Assembly (NCBI GenBank): GCA_025666215.1
Contig: CP102593.1
Coordinates: 881,001 to 945,000 of the forward strand
Origin: Xanthomonas campestris pv. phormiicola
Lineage (GTDB): Bacteria > Pseudomonadota > Gammaproteobacteria > Xanthomonadales > Xanthomonadaceae
Direction: 5' to 3'
Length of the DNA: 64,000 nt
The position numbers and the translations under genes are program-made. Every line of letters starts with the position of its first letter. The stretch's first letter is position 1. Shown piece by piece: positions 48,834 through 58,465 of the stretch. The notes beneath the pieces are model-generated. The model searched no databases, was not told where the DNA came from, and was given only the letters and a program-made list of their open reading frames with translations.

Positions 48834-50723
48834 GTGATCGACAAGCAAAATCTCCGTATCAATGCCATCGCCGCCGCCATGCTGGCGATGTCGCTGGGGG
48901 CCTCGAGCGCATGCGCGGCCGGTGCCGCGTCGCTGCCGGTCAAGCAGCCGGCCAAGGCCGCGCCGGCCGACGCGCAGACTTCCAGCCGCATCGTGGTGCG
49001 CTACAACGCCGGCAGCGCCGCCGCCAGCGACCGCAGCGCCAAGCTGTCGGCGGTGCAGTCGGCCGTGACCCGCGCCAGCCTGGGTGGCAGCAACGGCATC
49101 TCGCGTGCCGCGGCCGCCAGCGTGCGCGCCGAATACGTGCGTACCCTGGGCGTGGGCGCCGACCTGATCCGCCTGTCGGGCAAGCTGAGCAAGGCCGACG
49201 TGGACAAGGTGGTGGCTGAAATCGCCGCCGACCCGGCGGTCAAGTACGCGCAGGTGGACGTCAAGCTGCAGCGCACCGAGCTGCCCAAGGCGACGCTGGA
49301 GCAGCCGCAGCTGGTGCCCAACGACCCGCTGTACGCGCAGTACCAGTGGCACCTGAGCAGCGCCACCGGCGGCATCAACTCGCCGGCCGCCTGGGACGTG
49401 TCCAAGGGCGATGGCGTGGTCGTCGCGGTGCTGGATACCGGCATCCTGCCGAACCATCCGGACGTGGCGGTGAACCTGCTGCAGGGCTACGACTTCATCT
49501 CCGATGCGGAGACCTCGCGGCGTCCGACCGACGCGCGCGTGCCGGGCGCGCTGGACTACGGCGACTGGGTCGAGAACGACAACGAGTGCTATGCGGGCTC
49601 GCTCGCCGAGGACAGCTCCTGGCACGGCAGCCACGTCGCCGGCACCATCGCCGAAGCCACCAACAACGGTGTCGGCATGGCCGGCGTCGCACCGAACGCC
49701 ACGGTGCTGCCGGTGCGCGTGCTCGGCAAGTGCGGCGGCTACCTGTCCGACATCGCCGACGCGATCACCTGGGCCTCCGGCGGTACCGTCGCCGGCGTGC
49801 CGGCCAACGCCAATCCGGCCGAGGTCATCAACATGAGCCTGGGCGGCAGCGGCACCTGCGACACGCTGTACCAGGATGCGATCAACGGCGCGGTGGCGCG
49901 CGGCACCACGGTGGTGGTGGCGGCCGGCAACAGCGCCGGCAATGCGGCCAACTTCCGCCCGGCCAGCTGCGCCAACGTGATCGCGGTCGGCGCGACGCGC
50001 ATCACCGGCGGCATCGCCTACTACTCCAACTATGGCGCGGCGGTGGACCTGTCCGGTCCGGGCGGCGGCGGCAGCGTCGACGGCAACCCGGGCGGCTTCG
50101 TCTGGCAGAACGGCTATACCGGTGCGACCACGCCGACCTCGGGCAACTACACCTACATGGGCATGGGCGGTACCTCGATGGCCTCGCCGCACGTGGCGGC
50201 GGTGGCGGCCCTGGTGCAGAGCGCGGTGATCGCCGCCGGCAACGCGCCGCTGACCCCGGCCGCGCTGGAAACCCTGCTCAAGCAGACCGCGCGTCCGTTC
50301 CCGGTGTCGATCCCGACCAGCACCCCGATCGGTACCGGCATCGTCGATGCCAAGGCGGCGCTGGACAAGGCGCTGGAAGTGCCGTGCGACCCGCAGACCG
50401 AAGAGTGCGCGCCGCCGGCGACCGCGCTGACCAACAAGGTGGCGGTGGCCGGGTTGACCGGTGCGGCAGGCAACGAAGTGCTGTACAGCTTCGAGGCCAA
50501 GGCCGGCGCGGTGCTGAGCTTCCTCACCTACGGCGGCAGCGGCGACGTGTCGCTGTACGTGAGCTTCGACAAGGAGCCGAGCGCCACCAGCTACGACGCC
50601 AAGTCGACCCGTCCGGGCAACAACGAGACGGTGCGCTTCACCGCGCCGCAGGCCGGCACCTACTACGTCAAGCTGGTCGGCACCGCGAGCTACAGCGGCG
50701 TCAGCCTGGTCGCGCGCCAGTAA
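48834..50723 (+). CDS. Secreted subtilisin-like serine protease (S8) with PPC domain
   Basis: This 629-residue extracellular protease starts at GTG with an AGAGGA site. A signal peptide of about 29 residues ends in ACAAG; a pro-domain runs to about residue 155. The S8 catalytic domain has Asp201 in VLDTGI, His264 in SSWHGSHVAGT, the oxyanion Asn in AAGNSAG and Ser448 in GGTSMASPHVAA. A C-terminal bacterial pre-peptidase domain covers about residues 535-625. Paired cysteines in the catalytic domain suggest disulfides, hence DsbC. Proteases of this type are major type II secretion substrates of Xanthomonas, and the xps operon starts 360 bp downstream on the same strand. A good terminator separates them. 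Confidence 0.95.
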   Translation: MIDKQNLRINAIAAAMLAMSLGASSACAAGAASLPVKQPAKAAPADAQTSSRIVVRYNAGSAAASDRSAKLSAVQSAVTRASLGGSNGISRAAAASVRAEYVRTLGVGADLIRLSGKLSKADVDKVVAEIAADPAVKYAQVDVKLQRTELPKATLEQPQLVPNDPLYAQYQWHLSSATGGINSPAAWDVSKGDGVVVAVLDTGILPNHPDVAVNLLQGYDFISDAETSRRPTDARVPGALDYGDWVENDNECYAGSLAEDSSWHGSHVAGTIAEATNNGVGMAGVAPNATVLPVRVLGKCGGYLSDIADAITWASGGTVAGVPANANPAEVINMSLGGSGTCDTLYQDAINGAVARGTTVVVAAGNSAGNAANFRPASCANVIAVGATRITGGIAYYSNYGAAVDLSGPGGGGSVDGNPGGFVWQNGYTGATTPTSGNYTYMGMGGTSMASPHVAAVAALVQSAVIAAGNAPLTPAALETLLKQTARPFPVSIPTSTPIGTGIVDAKAALDKALEVPCDPQTEECAPPATALTNKVAVAGLTGAAGNEVLYSFEAKAGAVLSFLTYGGSGDVSLYVSFDKEPSATSYDAKSTRPGNNETVRFTAPQAGTYYVKLVGTASYSGVSLVARQ

Positions 50724-50763
50724 ACGTGCGCCAGGCGGTGCCGGAAACGGCGCCGGAGAAACC

Positions 50764-50791
50764 AGGAAACCCGGCTTCGGCCGGGTTTCCT
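50764..50791 (+). terminator. Terminator of the protease gene
   Basis: A perfect 12-bp stem AGGAAACCCGGC/GCCGGGTTTCCT with a stable TTCG tetraloop starts 40 bp after the stop codon. The T-rich tail is weak, but the hairpin is strong. Confidence 0.75.
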
Positions 50792-50858
50792 GCATTCGGG
50801 CAGCGGCAAATCGCGACTGTGCCGCGGATGCCGCTGGTGGCGGATCGCCCCGCGCGGC

Positions 50859-50882
50859 GCCATGGACGGGCCCGTCCATGGC
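50859..50882. repeat. 24-bp perfect palindrome upstream of xpsE
   Basis: GCCATGGACGGG and its exact complement meet without a spacer. It lies in the gap between the protease terminator and the xps operon, whose promoter must be in the same 290 bp. Similar CCATGG-centred palindromes occur between xpsF and xpsG. Confidence 0.7.
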
Positions 50883-51083
50883 GGTTGTGCGCTGCAGCGC
50901 CGGTGTCGCTGCAGCCATGCCTGCGGCGCCGCAACGCGCGATGCTGCGCGCCGCACATGTCATGCCAATGACGCCGTGCAGCGCGGCTGCGGCCTCGTAG
51001 ACAGTCGCGGCGGCCGATGTCGCGCGGTTGGGCGGCAGGTCGCGCCGAACTGGTAAAGTCGCCGCACGCTCTGGAGGGATTGT

Positions 51084-52814
51084 GTGAACGCGCTCGTGAA
51101 GGACACTGCTGCCGCTGCCGATACGCCCGAGGCGCGCATCGTCGATGCCTTGCTGGCCAAGGGCCGGCTCAAGGAGGGCGACCTGCTGCGCGCGCGCCAG
51201 TTGCAGCGCGAATCCGGCGGCGGCCTGCTGTCGCTGCTGGCGCGGCTGGGGCTGGTCTCCGAGCGCGACCACGCCGAGGTCAGCGCCGAAGTGCTGGGCC
51301 TGCCGCTGCTCGATGCCAAGCAATTGCCGGCCACCGCGCCGGAGCACCTGCCCGAGGCGCAGCCGCTGTCGCTGCGCTTCCTCAAGCAATTCCACGTGTG
51401 CCCGCTGGGCGAGCGCGACGGCGCGCTGGAACTGTGGATGTCCGATCCGCACGAGGCCTATGCCGCCGATGCGGTGCGCCTGGCCACCGGTTTCCAGGTG
51501 CTGCCGCGGGTCGGCCTGCGCTCGGAGATCGACGACCTGATCGAACGCTGGTTCGGCCAGGGCCGCAGCGCGATGGGCGCGATCGTGGAGACCGCCGACG
51601 GCGACAGCACGGCGGCCGACGACATCGAGCACCTGCGCGACCTGGCCTCGGAAGCGCCGGTGATCCGGCTGGTGAACCTGGTGATCCAGCGCGCGGTGGA
51701 ACTGCGCGCCTCGGACATCCACATCGAACCGTTCGAGAACCGGCTGAAGGTGCGCTACCGCGTCGACGGCGTGCTGATCGACGGCGAGAGCCCGCCGGCC
51801 AACCTGACCGCGGCGGTGATCAGCCGGGTCAAGATCATGGCCAAGCTCAACATCGCCGAACGCCGCCTGCCGCAGGACGGACGCATCATGCTGCGCGTGC
51901 AGGGCAAGGAACTGGACCTGCGCGTGAGCACCGTGCCCACCGCGCACGGCGAGAGCGTGGTGATGCGCCTGCTCGACCGCGAGACGGTGGTGTTCGACTT
52001 CCACCGGCTCGGCTTCACCGACGCGTTCCTGCCACAGTTCCGCAAGGTGCTGGAGCAGCCGCACGGGATCCTGCTGGTCACCGGCCCCACCGGTTCGGGC
52101 AAGACCACCACGCTGTACACCGCGCTGAGCCAGCTCAACACCGCCGACGTCAAGATCATCACCGTCGAGGATCCGGTCGAATACCAGATCGAGGGCATCA
52201 ACCAGATCCAGGCCAAGCCGCAGATCGGGCTGGATTTCTCGCATGCGCTGCGCAGCATCGTGCGCCAGGACCCGGACATCATCATGATCGGCGAAATGCG
52301 CGATCTGGAAACCGCGCGCATCGCGATCCAGTCGGCGCTGACCGGCCACCTGGTGCTGTCCACGCTGCATACCAACAACGCCGCCGGCGGCATCACCCGC
52401 CTGCTCGACATGGGCGTGGAGGACTACCTGCTGACCTCCACCATCAACGGCATCCTGGCCCAGCGCCTGGTGCGGCGCCTGGAGCCGACCCATGCCGAGC
52501 GCTATGCGGCCTCGCCGGAGGAGATCGAGAAGTTCGAACTGCGCCGGCTGCAGCCCGAGGGCGACATTTTCCTGTTCCGCCCGCGGCCCTCGGCGATCGC
52601 GCCGACCGGCTACCTGGGCCGCACCACGATCATGGAATTCCTGGTGATGAACGACGCGCTGCGCCGCGCGGTGATGCGCCACGCCGGCATGGGCGAGATC
52701 GAACAGCTGGCGCGCGAGGCCGGCATGCGCACGATGTACGAGGACGGCATCGGCAAGGCGCTCAGCGGCCAGACCACGATCGAGGAAGTGCTGCGCGTGA
52801 CGGAGGAAACCTGA
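51084..52814 (+). CDS. xpsE: Type II secretion ATPase GspE (XpsE)
   Basis: This 576-residue cytoplasmic hexameric ATPase drives the type II secretion pseudopilus. The N-terminal domain (about 1-150) binds XpsL. The catalytic part has Walker A GPTGSGKTTT, the Asp box ITVEDPVEYQIEG, Walker B IIMIGEMRD and the His box TGHLVLSTLHTNNA. The four-cysteine zinc motif usual in GspE between the His box and the C-terminus is absent: the segment from LEPTHAERY to GYLGRT has no cysteine. GTG start with a GGAGG site 6 bases upstream. It is the first gene of the xps operon. Confidence 0.96.
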   Translation: MNALVKDTAAAADTPEARIVDALLAKGRLKEGDLLRARQLQRESGGGLLSLLARLGLVSERDHAEVSAEVLGLPLLDAKQLPATAPEHLPEAQPLSLRFLKQFHVCPLGERDGALELWMSDPHEAYAADAVRLATGFQVLPRVGLRSEIDDLIERWFGQGRSAMGAIVETADGDSTAADDIEHLRDLASEAPVIRLVNLVIQRAVELRASDIHIEPFENRLKVRYRVDGVLIDGESPPANLTAAVISRVKIMAKLNIAERRLPQDGRIMLRVQGKELDLRVSTVPTAHGESVVMRLLDRETVVFDFHRLGFTDAFLPQFRKVLEQPHGILLVTGPTGSGKTTTLYTALSQLNTADVKIITVEDPVEYQIEGINQIQAKPQIGLDFSHALRSIVRQDPDIIMIGEMRDLETARIAIQSALTGHLVLSTLHTNNAAGGITRLLDMGVEDYLLTSTINGILAQRLVRRLEPTHAERYAASPEEIEKFELRRLQPEGDIFLFRPRPSAIAPTGYLGRTTIMEFLVMNDALRRAVMRHAGMGEIEQLAREAGMRTMYEDGIGKALSGQTTIEEVLRVTEET

Positions 52815-52892
52815 TGCGCGCGGCACGCGGCACGGCAGTGCCCGTCATTGCCGCGGCGCGCGGGCGCGCGTCCAGTGCGCGCGGCCTGCTTT

Positions 52893-52922
52893 CCGAGTCC
52901 CGAGTCCCGAGTCCCGAGTCCC
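52893..52922. repeat. Heptamer arm between xpsE and xpsF
   Basis: Four GAGTCCC units lie in the 115-bp gap between the two genes and end 7 bp before the xpsF start. There is no facing arm. A short gap or overlap is more usual here, so the spacer may have been enlarged by an insertion. Confidence 0.85.
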
Positions 52923-52929
52923 GCCGCTG

Positions 52930-54144
52930 ATGCCCCTGTACCGCTACAAAGCGCTCAACCCGCACGGCGAGATCCTTGAGGGCCAGATGGAGGCCGCCAG
53001 CGACGCCGAGGTGGCGCTGCGCCTGCAGGAGCAGGGGCATATGCCGATGGAGGCCAAGCTCGCGGCGCAGGGCGGCGGCACCTCGCTGCGCGGCCTGTTC
53101 CGGCCCAAGCCGTTCGACGGTGCGGCGCTGGTGCAGTTCACCCAGCAACTGGCGACCCTGCTCGGCGCCGGCCAGCCGCTGGACCGCGCGCTGACGATCC
53201 TGCTCGAACTGCCCGAGGACGAGCGCTCCAAGCGCACCGTCGGCGACATCCGCGACGCGGTGCGCGGCGGCGCGCCGCTGTCCGCCGCACTGGAGCGGCA
53301 GCATGGCTTGTTCTCGCGCCTGTACATCAACATGGTCCGCGCCGGCGAGGCCGGCGGCAGCCTGCACGACACGCTGCAGCGCCTGGCCGACTACCTGGAG
53401 CGCAGCCGCGAGCTGAAGGGGCGGGTGATCAACGCGCTGATCTATCCGGCGATCCTGGTCAGCGTGGTCGGCTGCGCGCTGCTGTTCCTGCTCGGCTACG
53501 TGGTGCCGCAGTTCGCGCTGATGTACGAGAGCCTGGACGTGCAGCTGCCGTGGTTCACCCAGGCGGTGCTGAGCGTGGGCCTGTTCGTGCGCGACTGGTG
53601 GATCGTGCTGCTGGTGGTGCCCGGGCTGGCGCTGCTGGCGGTGGACCGCAAGCGCCGCGATCCGGTGTTCCGCGCCGCGTTCGACGCCTGGCTGCTCAGG
53701 CAGCGCTTCATCGGCGTGCTGATCGCGCGCCTGGAAACCGCGCGGCTGACCCGCACCCTGGGCACCCTGCTGCGCAACGGCGTGCCGCTGCTGGCCGCGC
53801 TGGGCATCTCGCGCAACGTGCTGTCGAACCTGGCGCTCACCGCCGACGTCGGCGCCGCGGCCGACGACGTCAAGAACGGCCACGGCCTGTCGGCGTCGCT
53901 GTCCAAGGGCAAGCGTTTCCCGCGGCTGGCGCTGCAGATGATCCAGGTCGGCGAGGAATCCGGCGCGCTGGACACGATGCTGCTGAAGACCGCCGACACC
54001 TTCGAGCAGGAAACCGCGCAGGCGATCGACCGCCTGCTCGCCGCGCTGGTGCCGTTGATCACCCTGGTCCTGGCCTCGGTGGTCGGGCTGGTGATCATTT
54101 CCGTCCTCGTCCCCCTGTACGACCTCACCAATGCGATTGGGTGA
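52930..54144 (+). CDS. xpsF: Type II secretion inner membrane platform protein GspF (XpsF)
   Basis: This 404-residue polytopic inner membrane protein forms the assembly platform contacted by XpsE and XpsL. It has two T2SF domains (about 70-190 and 270-395) and three transmembrane helices, near residues 170-190, 220-240 and 375-395. The signature LARTLGTLLxxGVPLLxAL is seen as LTRTLGTLLRNGVPLLAALG. The ATG is 7 bp after a heptamer repeat arm, which leaves no clear Shine-Dalgarno sequence. Confidence 0.95.
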   Translation: MPLYRYKALNPHGEILEGQMEAASDAEVALRLQEQGHMPMEAKLAAQGGGTSLRGLFRPKPFDGAALVQFTQQLATLLGAGQPLDRALTILLELPEDERSKRTVGDIRDAVRGGAPLSAALERQHGLFSRLYINMVRAGEAGGSLHDTLQRLADYLERSRELKGRVINALIYPAILVSVVGCALLFLLGYVVPQFALMYESLDVQLPWFTQAVLSVGLFVRDWWIVLLVVPGLALLAVDRKRRDPVFRAAFDAWLLRQRFIGVLIARLETARLTRTLGTLLRNGVPLLAALGISRNVLSNLALTADVGAAADDVKNGHGLSASLSKGKRFPRLALQMIQVGEESGALDTMLLKTADTFEQETAQAIDRLLAALVPLITLVLASVVGLVIISVLVPLYDLTNAIG

Positions 54145-54463
54145 GGCGCCACGCTCATGCGCCATGGCGCATGTGGTGCCGAACGCCCGGCCATGGATGG
54201 CCGGGCCGGCGGTTCCGGCGCACGTGGTGCCGCGGCAGGGAGGGCGGCGTGAACCCGTCGCGCCGCGCACGGTCCAAGCGATGGCGACGGCCATGACCAG
54301 GTCATCTGTGCGCCAGGTCATGCGCGAAATGCGGCATGGGTCGATCGCCGCCGCGCCAAACCCGTTCCCGCGCATGAAGCGCAGCTGCACGCACCGCACC
54401 CGATGGCGACCCTTGTCACCGCGTTCGGTTACATAAGGTTTTTTACCGCAAGGATCCGATGCA
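54145..54463. other. Palindrome-rich spacer between xpsF and xpsG
   Basis: A 319-bp non-coding gap interrupts an otherwise compact operon. It holds ATGCGCCATGGCGCAT (54157-54172, perfect palindrome), CCCGGCCAT-GG-ATGGCCGGG (54186-54205) and ATGACC-A-GGTCAT (54293-54305), and direct copies of a CATGTGGTGCCG-like 12-mer. The last 40 bp are AT-richer (GTTACATAAGGTTTTTTACC) and may hold an internal promoter for the major pseudopilin gene. No reading frame looks coding. Confidence 0.6.
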
Positions 54464-54898
54464 ATGCGAAATATCCGTTCCCTGACCCGTTCTCCTTCCG
54501 CCGCGCGCCAGTCGGGCATGAGCCTGCTGGAAATCATCATCGTCATCGTGCTGATCGGCGCGGTGCTGACCCTGGTCGGCAGCCGCGTGCTCGGCGGCGC
54601 CGATCGCGGCAAGGCCAATCTGGCCAAGTCGCAGATCCAGACCATGGCCGGCAAGATCGACAACTACCAACTCGACACCGGCAAGCTGCCGTCCAAGCTC
54701 GACGACCTGGTCGCCGCGCCGGGCGGGGTCAGCGGCTGGCTCGGCCCGTATGCCAAGCCCGCCGAGTTGAACGACCCGTGGGGCCACCCGATCGAGTACA
54801 AGGTGCCCGGCGACGGCAAGCCGTTCGACCTGATCAGCCTGGGCAAGGACGGCCAGCCCGGCGGCAGCAGCTACGACGCCGACATCAAGTACGAGTGA
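54464..54898 (+). CDS. xpsG: Major pseudopilin GspG (XpsG)
   Basis: This 144-residue major pseudopilin is the main subunit of the type II secretion pseudopilus. The prepilin peptidase cleaves at SG/MSLLEIIIVI, leaving an N-terminal Met and Glu5. The C-terminal globular domain has the GspG pattern DNYQLDTGKLPS, NDPWGHPIEY and a DxxSLGKDGQPGG loop that binds calcium in the family. The leader of 18 residues is rather long. It has its own 319-bp upstream region, fitting a need for more copies than its neighbours. Confidence 0.96.
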   Translation: MRNIRSLTRSPSAARQSGMSLLEIIIVIVLIGAVLTLVGSRVLGGADRGKANLAKSQIQTMAGKIDNYQLDTGKLPSKLDDLVAAPGGVSGWLGPYAKPAELNDPWGHPIEYKVPGDGKPFDLISLGKDGQPGGSSYDADIKYE

Positions 54899-54908
54899 TC
54901 CCGGCGCC

Positions 54909-55427
54909 GTGATCCACACCCCTGCCGGCGTTCCCCAGCGCGGTGCGCACGCGTGCGTACCGCTGGCGCGTGCGCGCATGCGCGGCGTGTCGCTGCTGGA
55001 GATGCTGCTGGTGGTGGGGCTGATCGCGATCGCCGCGATGCTGGCCGCCTCGGTGCTGACCGGGGGCATCGACGGCATGCGCTTGCGCTCGTCGGCCAAG
55101 GAGATCGCCGCGCAACTGCGCTACACGCGGGCGCAGGCGATCGCCAGCGGGCAGCCGCAGCGCTTCCTGATCGATCCGCAGGCGCACCGCTGGCAGGCGC
55201 CCAACGGCCGCCATGGCCAGATCCCGCCGTCGCTGGCGATCCGCTTCAGCGGCGCGCGCGAGGCGCAGCGGCGCCAGGACGAAGGCGCGATCCAGTTCTT
55301 CGAGGACGGCGCCGCCACCGGCGGACGCATCGAATTGCTGACCCGCAAGGCCAGTTGGCGCATCGACGTGGCCTGGCTGACCGGCGAGGTCAAGGTCGGG
55401 CGTCCGCCGCAGCAGGGCATGCCATGA
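54909..55427 (+). CDS. xpsH: Minor pseudopilin GspH (XpsH)
   Basis: This 172-residue minor pseudopilin has a prepilin site at RG/VSLLEMLLVV with Glu5, followed by the hydrophobic helix and a beta-rich C-terminal domain with the GspH signature LRYTRAQAIASGQPQRFLID. The start used gives a 26-residue leader; the internal ATG giving MRGVSLLEM is an alternative with a very short leader. It begins 10 bp after xpsG and overlaps xpsI (ATGA). Confidence 0.93.
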   Translation: MIHTPAGVPQRGAHACVPLARARMRGVSLLEMLLVVGLIAIAAMLAASVLTGGIDGMRLRSSAKEIAAQLRYTRAQAIASGQPQRFLIDPQAHRWQAPNGRHGQIPPSLAIRFSGAREAQRRQDEGAIQFFEDGAATGGRIELLTRKASWRIDVAWLTGEVKVGRPPQQGMP

Positions 55428-55840
55428 AGACGCAACGCGGCTACACGCTGATCGAGGTGATCGTGGCGTTCGCGCTGCTGGCGCTGGCGCTGACCCTGCT
55501 GCTCGGCTCGCTGTCCGGCGCCGCGCGCCAGGTCCAGCGCGCGGACCAGCTCAGCCGCGCCACGCTGTACGCGCAATCGCTGTTGGCCGTGCAGGGCGTG
55601 GAGCAGCCGTTGCAGCCCGGCCGCGCACAGGGCAGCTTCGAGCAGGGCCGCTACCGCTGGACCCTGGACGTGGCGCCGTACGTCGATGCGCGGCGCCCGC
55701 CGGACACGACCATGACGCCGGGCGCGCCGACGCTGCTGCAGCTGAACCTGCAGGTGCGCTGGGGCGATGCGCCGGCGCAGGCGCTGCAGTGGAAGACGCT
55801 GCGCCTGGTCAGCGCGCAGGGCAACGGGGTGACGCAGTGA
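55424..55840 (+). CDS. xpsI: Minor pseudopilin GspI (XpsI)
   Basis: This 138-residue minor pseudopilin has a six-residue leader and the cleavage site [19 protein letters not shown] with Glu5. With J and K it forms the tip complex that starts pseudopilus assembly. The start overlaps the xpsH stop and the stop overlaps the xpsJ start (GTGA). Confidence 0.94.
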   Translation: MKTQRGYTLIEVIVAFALLALALTLLLGSLSGAARQVQRADQLSRATLYAQSLLAVQGVEQPLQPGRAQGSFEQGRYRWTLDVAPYVDARRPPDTTMTPGAPTLLQLNLQVRWGDAPAQALQWKTLRLVSAQGNGVTQ

Positions 55841-56487
55841 AGCGCGCACCGCGCCGCGCCGCCGCGCGCGGCTTCACCCTGATCGAGGTGCTGCTGGCCA
55901 CGGTGCTGCTGGTCGGCGGGCTGACCCTGGCGTTCGCCACGCTGCGCTCGGCCACCGCGATCAGCGGCCGCGGCGAGACCATCGCCGGGCGCAGCGAGCG
56001 CATGCGCGCGGTCGAGGGCTTCCTGCGCCAGCGCCTGAGCGGCGCGCAGGCGCTGGCGCTGGACATCGACAGCCGCACCCTGCAGCCGGTGCGCTTCGTC
56101 GGCGAACCGCAGCGCATGCAGTTCGTCGCCGATCTTCCCGACTACCTGGGCCGCGGCGGCCCCTACGTGCACGACCTCAGCGTCAGCGGCGATGGCGGCC
56201 GGCAGCGCCTGGCGATCGCGCTGGTGCAGGTGCAGGCCGGCAAGCAGATCGCCGAGGACAGGCCGCGGGCGCCCGAGCCGCTGGCCGAGGGCCTGCGCCA
56301 GGTGCGCTTCCGCTACCGCGGCATCGATCCGGAGCGCGGCAGCATCGGTCCCTGGCAGGAGCGCTGGGAGAAGACCGACCAGTTGCCGCTGCTGGTGTCG
56401 ATCGAACTGAGCAGCGACGACGGCATGCTGTGGCCGCCGCTGGTGGTGGCGTTGCGCCAGGCCGGCGGCGCGGAGGCGCGGCAATGA
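55837..56487 (+). CDS. xpsJ: Minor pseudopilin GspJ (XpsJ)
   Basis: The 216-residue minor pseudopilin starts at GTG overlapping the xpsI stop; the frame is open further upstream but that would overlap xpsI by 50 bp. The leader [12 protein letters not shown] is basic, followed by the cleavage site [14 protein letters not shown] with Glu5. The C-terminal domain contains the FRYRGIDPE and [20 protein letters not shown] segments typical of GspJ. It is part of the tip complex with I and K. Confidence 0.94.
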   Translation: MKRAPRRAAARGFTLIEVLLATVLLVGGLTLAFATLRSATAISGRGETIAGRSERMRAVEGFLRQRLSGAQALALDIDSRTLQPVRFVGEPQRMQFVADLPDYLGRGGPYVHDLSVSGDGGRQRLAIALVQVQAGKQIAEDRPRAPEPLAEGLRQVRFRYRGIDPERGSIGPWQERWEKTDQLPLLVSIELSSDDGMLWPPLVVALRQAGGAEARQ

Positions 56488-57344
56488 GCGCGGCACCTCG
56501 GCAGGCGCGCGGCGCGGCGTTGGTGCTGGTGCTGTGGCTGATCGCGCTGCTGACCGCGCTGATCGGCGCGTTCGCGCTGACCGCGCGCACCGAGGGCCTG
56601 CAGGGCAAGGTGCTGGGCGACGGCGCGGCGGCGCAGGAGCGCGCCCGCGCCGGGCTGGAGTACGCGCTGACCCGGCTCGCCGGCACGCCGACGCAGCCGG
56701 GCTGGCGCGCCGACGGGCGCCGCTACCGCTGGCAGTGCGAAGACGCCACGGTCGACCTGCGGATCACCGACGAGAGCGGCAAGGTCGATCTGAACCTGGC
56801 CGACGCGCCGCTGCTGGCGGCGCTGGTGCGCGCGGTCGGCGGCGATCCGCAGCGCGCCGACCGCATCGCCGCGGCGATCGTGGACTGGCGCGACCCGGAC
56901 AACCTCAGCCAGCCCAACGGCGGCGCCGAGGACCCGGACTATGCCGCCGCCGGGCTGCCCTACGGCGCCAAGGACGCGCCGTTCGAGAGCCTGGCCGAAC
57001 TGCAACTGGTGCTGGGCATGGATGCGGATCTGTACGCCAAGCTGCTGCCGAACCTGACCCTGTACAGCGGGATTTCGCGCCCGGCGCCGGATTTCGCGCC
57101 GGCGCCGGTGCTGACCGCGCTGGGCCTGGATGCGCAGCAGGTGCTGGCGCAACGCGAGCGCAACGACCCGGCGCAGGCCGCTGCGATGGGGGGGGGCGGG
57201 GGCACCTACAGCATCGAAAGCCGCGCGCAACTGGCCGTGGGGCGCGAGGCGGTGCTGCGCGCCGTGGTGCGCCCAGGCTCGTCGGCGCTACCGGGCTCCG
57301 CCTACACTGTGCTGCGATGGGAAGAAGGATCGACCGTTCGATGA
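56484..57344 (+). CDS. xpsK: Minor pseudopilin GspK (XpsK)
   Basis: This 286-residue large minor pseudopilin caps the pseudopilus tip. The prepilin site is [20 protein letters not shown]; as usual for GspK, position 5 is not Glu. The large insert (about residues 90-230) is the SAM-like alpha domain with [20 protein letters not shown] and the IVDWRDPDN motif that binds calcium in the family. A run of nine G in the gene gives a GGGGG patch near residue 238. It overlaps both neighbours by 4 bp. Confidence 0.94.
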   Translation: MSAAPRQARGAALVLVLWLIALLTALIGAFALTARTEGLQGKVLGDGAAAQERARAGLEYALTRLAGTPTQPGWRADGRRYRWQCEDATVDLRITDESGKVDLNLADAPLLAALVRAVGGDPQRADRIAAAIVDWRDPDNLSQPNGGAEDPDYAAAGLPYGAKDAPFESLAELQLVLGMDADLYAKLLPNLTLYSGISRPAPDFAPAPVLTALGLDAQQVLAQRERNDPAQAAAMGGGGGTYSIESRAQLAVGREAVLRAVVRPGSSALPGSAYTVLRWEEGSTVR

Positions 57345-58465
57345 CTGCGTGGCGGGACACGATGGACAAGCTCGGCGTGCGCATGGCGCCCGGTGCCGGC
57401 GGCGTGCTGGCCTGGTGGCAGCGTTCGCTGATGGCGTGGCTGCCGCCGCGCTGGCAGCTGCAATTGGGCTGGTCGCAGGCGCGGCTGCTGCTGTGGCGCG
57501 AGGGCGAACAGCTGTACGCCGTGCGCCAGATCGATGCCGAACTGGGCACGCCGCTGGCGTTGCCATGGCCGCTGCTGCCGAGCGACCTGGAGGCCGTGCT
57601 CGGCCCGCGCCTGGCCGCCTTGCCGCGGGTCTGGCTGCTGCCGGCGCAGTCGGCGCTGCAGCGCACGCTGCGCCTGCCGGCCGCGGCCGCCGAGCACCTG
57701 CGCGAGGTGGTCCGGTTCGAGATCGACCGGCAGACGCCGTTCCAGGCCGACCAGGTGGTCTACGACGTGCGTGTGGGCGCGCGCCGCGACGATGCGCAAC
57801 TGGACGCCGAACTGGTGGTGGCGCCGCGCCGCGTGCTGGAGGAACTGCATGCCAGCGCCGGCGCGCTGCGCCCGACCCTGGCCGGGGTCGATGTCGCCGC
57901 CGCCGACGGCATGCCGCTGGGCGTGAACCTGCTGCCGCCGGAACAGCGCCATCGCCGCGCCGATCCGATGCGGCGCTGGAACGCGATCCTCGCCGCGACC
58001 GCGCTGCTGGCGCTGTGCGCCGCCGGCTGGCAGTTGCTGGACAACCGCCGTGACGCGCTCGAGCAGTTGCGCGCGCAAGTGGACAGCGGCGCGCAGCGCG
58101 CGCGCGGCGTGGCCGCGCAGCGCCAGCAGCTGGTCGACCTGGTCGAAGGCGCGGCCTTCTTCGACCAGCTGCGCGCCGAGCGCCCGACCACGCTGGAAAT
58201 CTGGAACGAGCTGAGCAAGCGCCTGCCCGAGGGCACCTATCTGGAAAAATTCTCGGTCGAGGGCGACCAGTTGCAGCTGATCGGCCTCAGCAGCGAAGCG
58301 TCCTCGCTGGTCGGGCGGCTGGAGGGCTCGCCGCTGTGGCGCACGCCATCGCTGACCGGCGTGCTGCAGGCCGATCCGGGCAGCCATCGCGACCGCTTCA
58401 CCCTGACCGCCGAACTGGCCGGGACCAAGCGCAAGGAGGCCGCCGATGCCGGTGCAGGTCGATAA
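57341..58465 (+). CDS. xpsL: Type II secretion protein GspL (XpsL)
   Basis: This 374-residue bitopic inner membrane protein has an actin-like cytoplasmic domain (about residues 35-205) that recruits XpsE, a transmembrane helix near 217-235 ([19 protein letters not shown]) and a periplasmic ferredoxin-like domain. The segment [20 protein letters not shown] is typical of the GspL/PilM-like fold. The ATG overlapping the xpsK stop was used; a second ATG at 57361 is possible. It overlaps xpsM by 20 bp. Confidence 0.92.
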   Translation: MTAWRDTMDKLGVRMAPGAGGVLAWWQRSLMAWLPPRWQLQLGWSQARLLLWREGEQLYAVRQIDAELGTPLALPWPLLPSDLEAVLGPRLAALPRVWLLPAQSALQRTLRLPAAAAEHLREVVRFEIDRQTPFQADQVVYDVRVGARRDDAQLDAELVVAPRRVLEELHASAGALRPTLAGVDVAAADGMPLGVNLLPPEQRHRRADPMRRWNAILAATALLALCAAGWQLLDNRRDALEQLRAQVDSGAQRARGVAAQRQQLVDLVEGAAFFDQLRAERPTTLEIWNELSKRLPEGTYLEKFSVEGDQLQLIGLSSEASSLVGRLEGSPLWRTPSLTGVLQADPGSHRDRFTLTAELAGTKRKEAADAGAGR

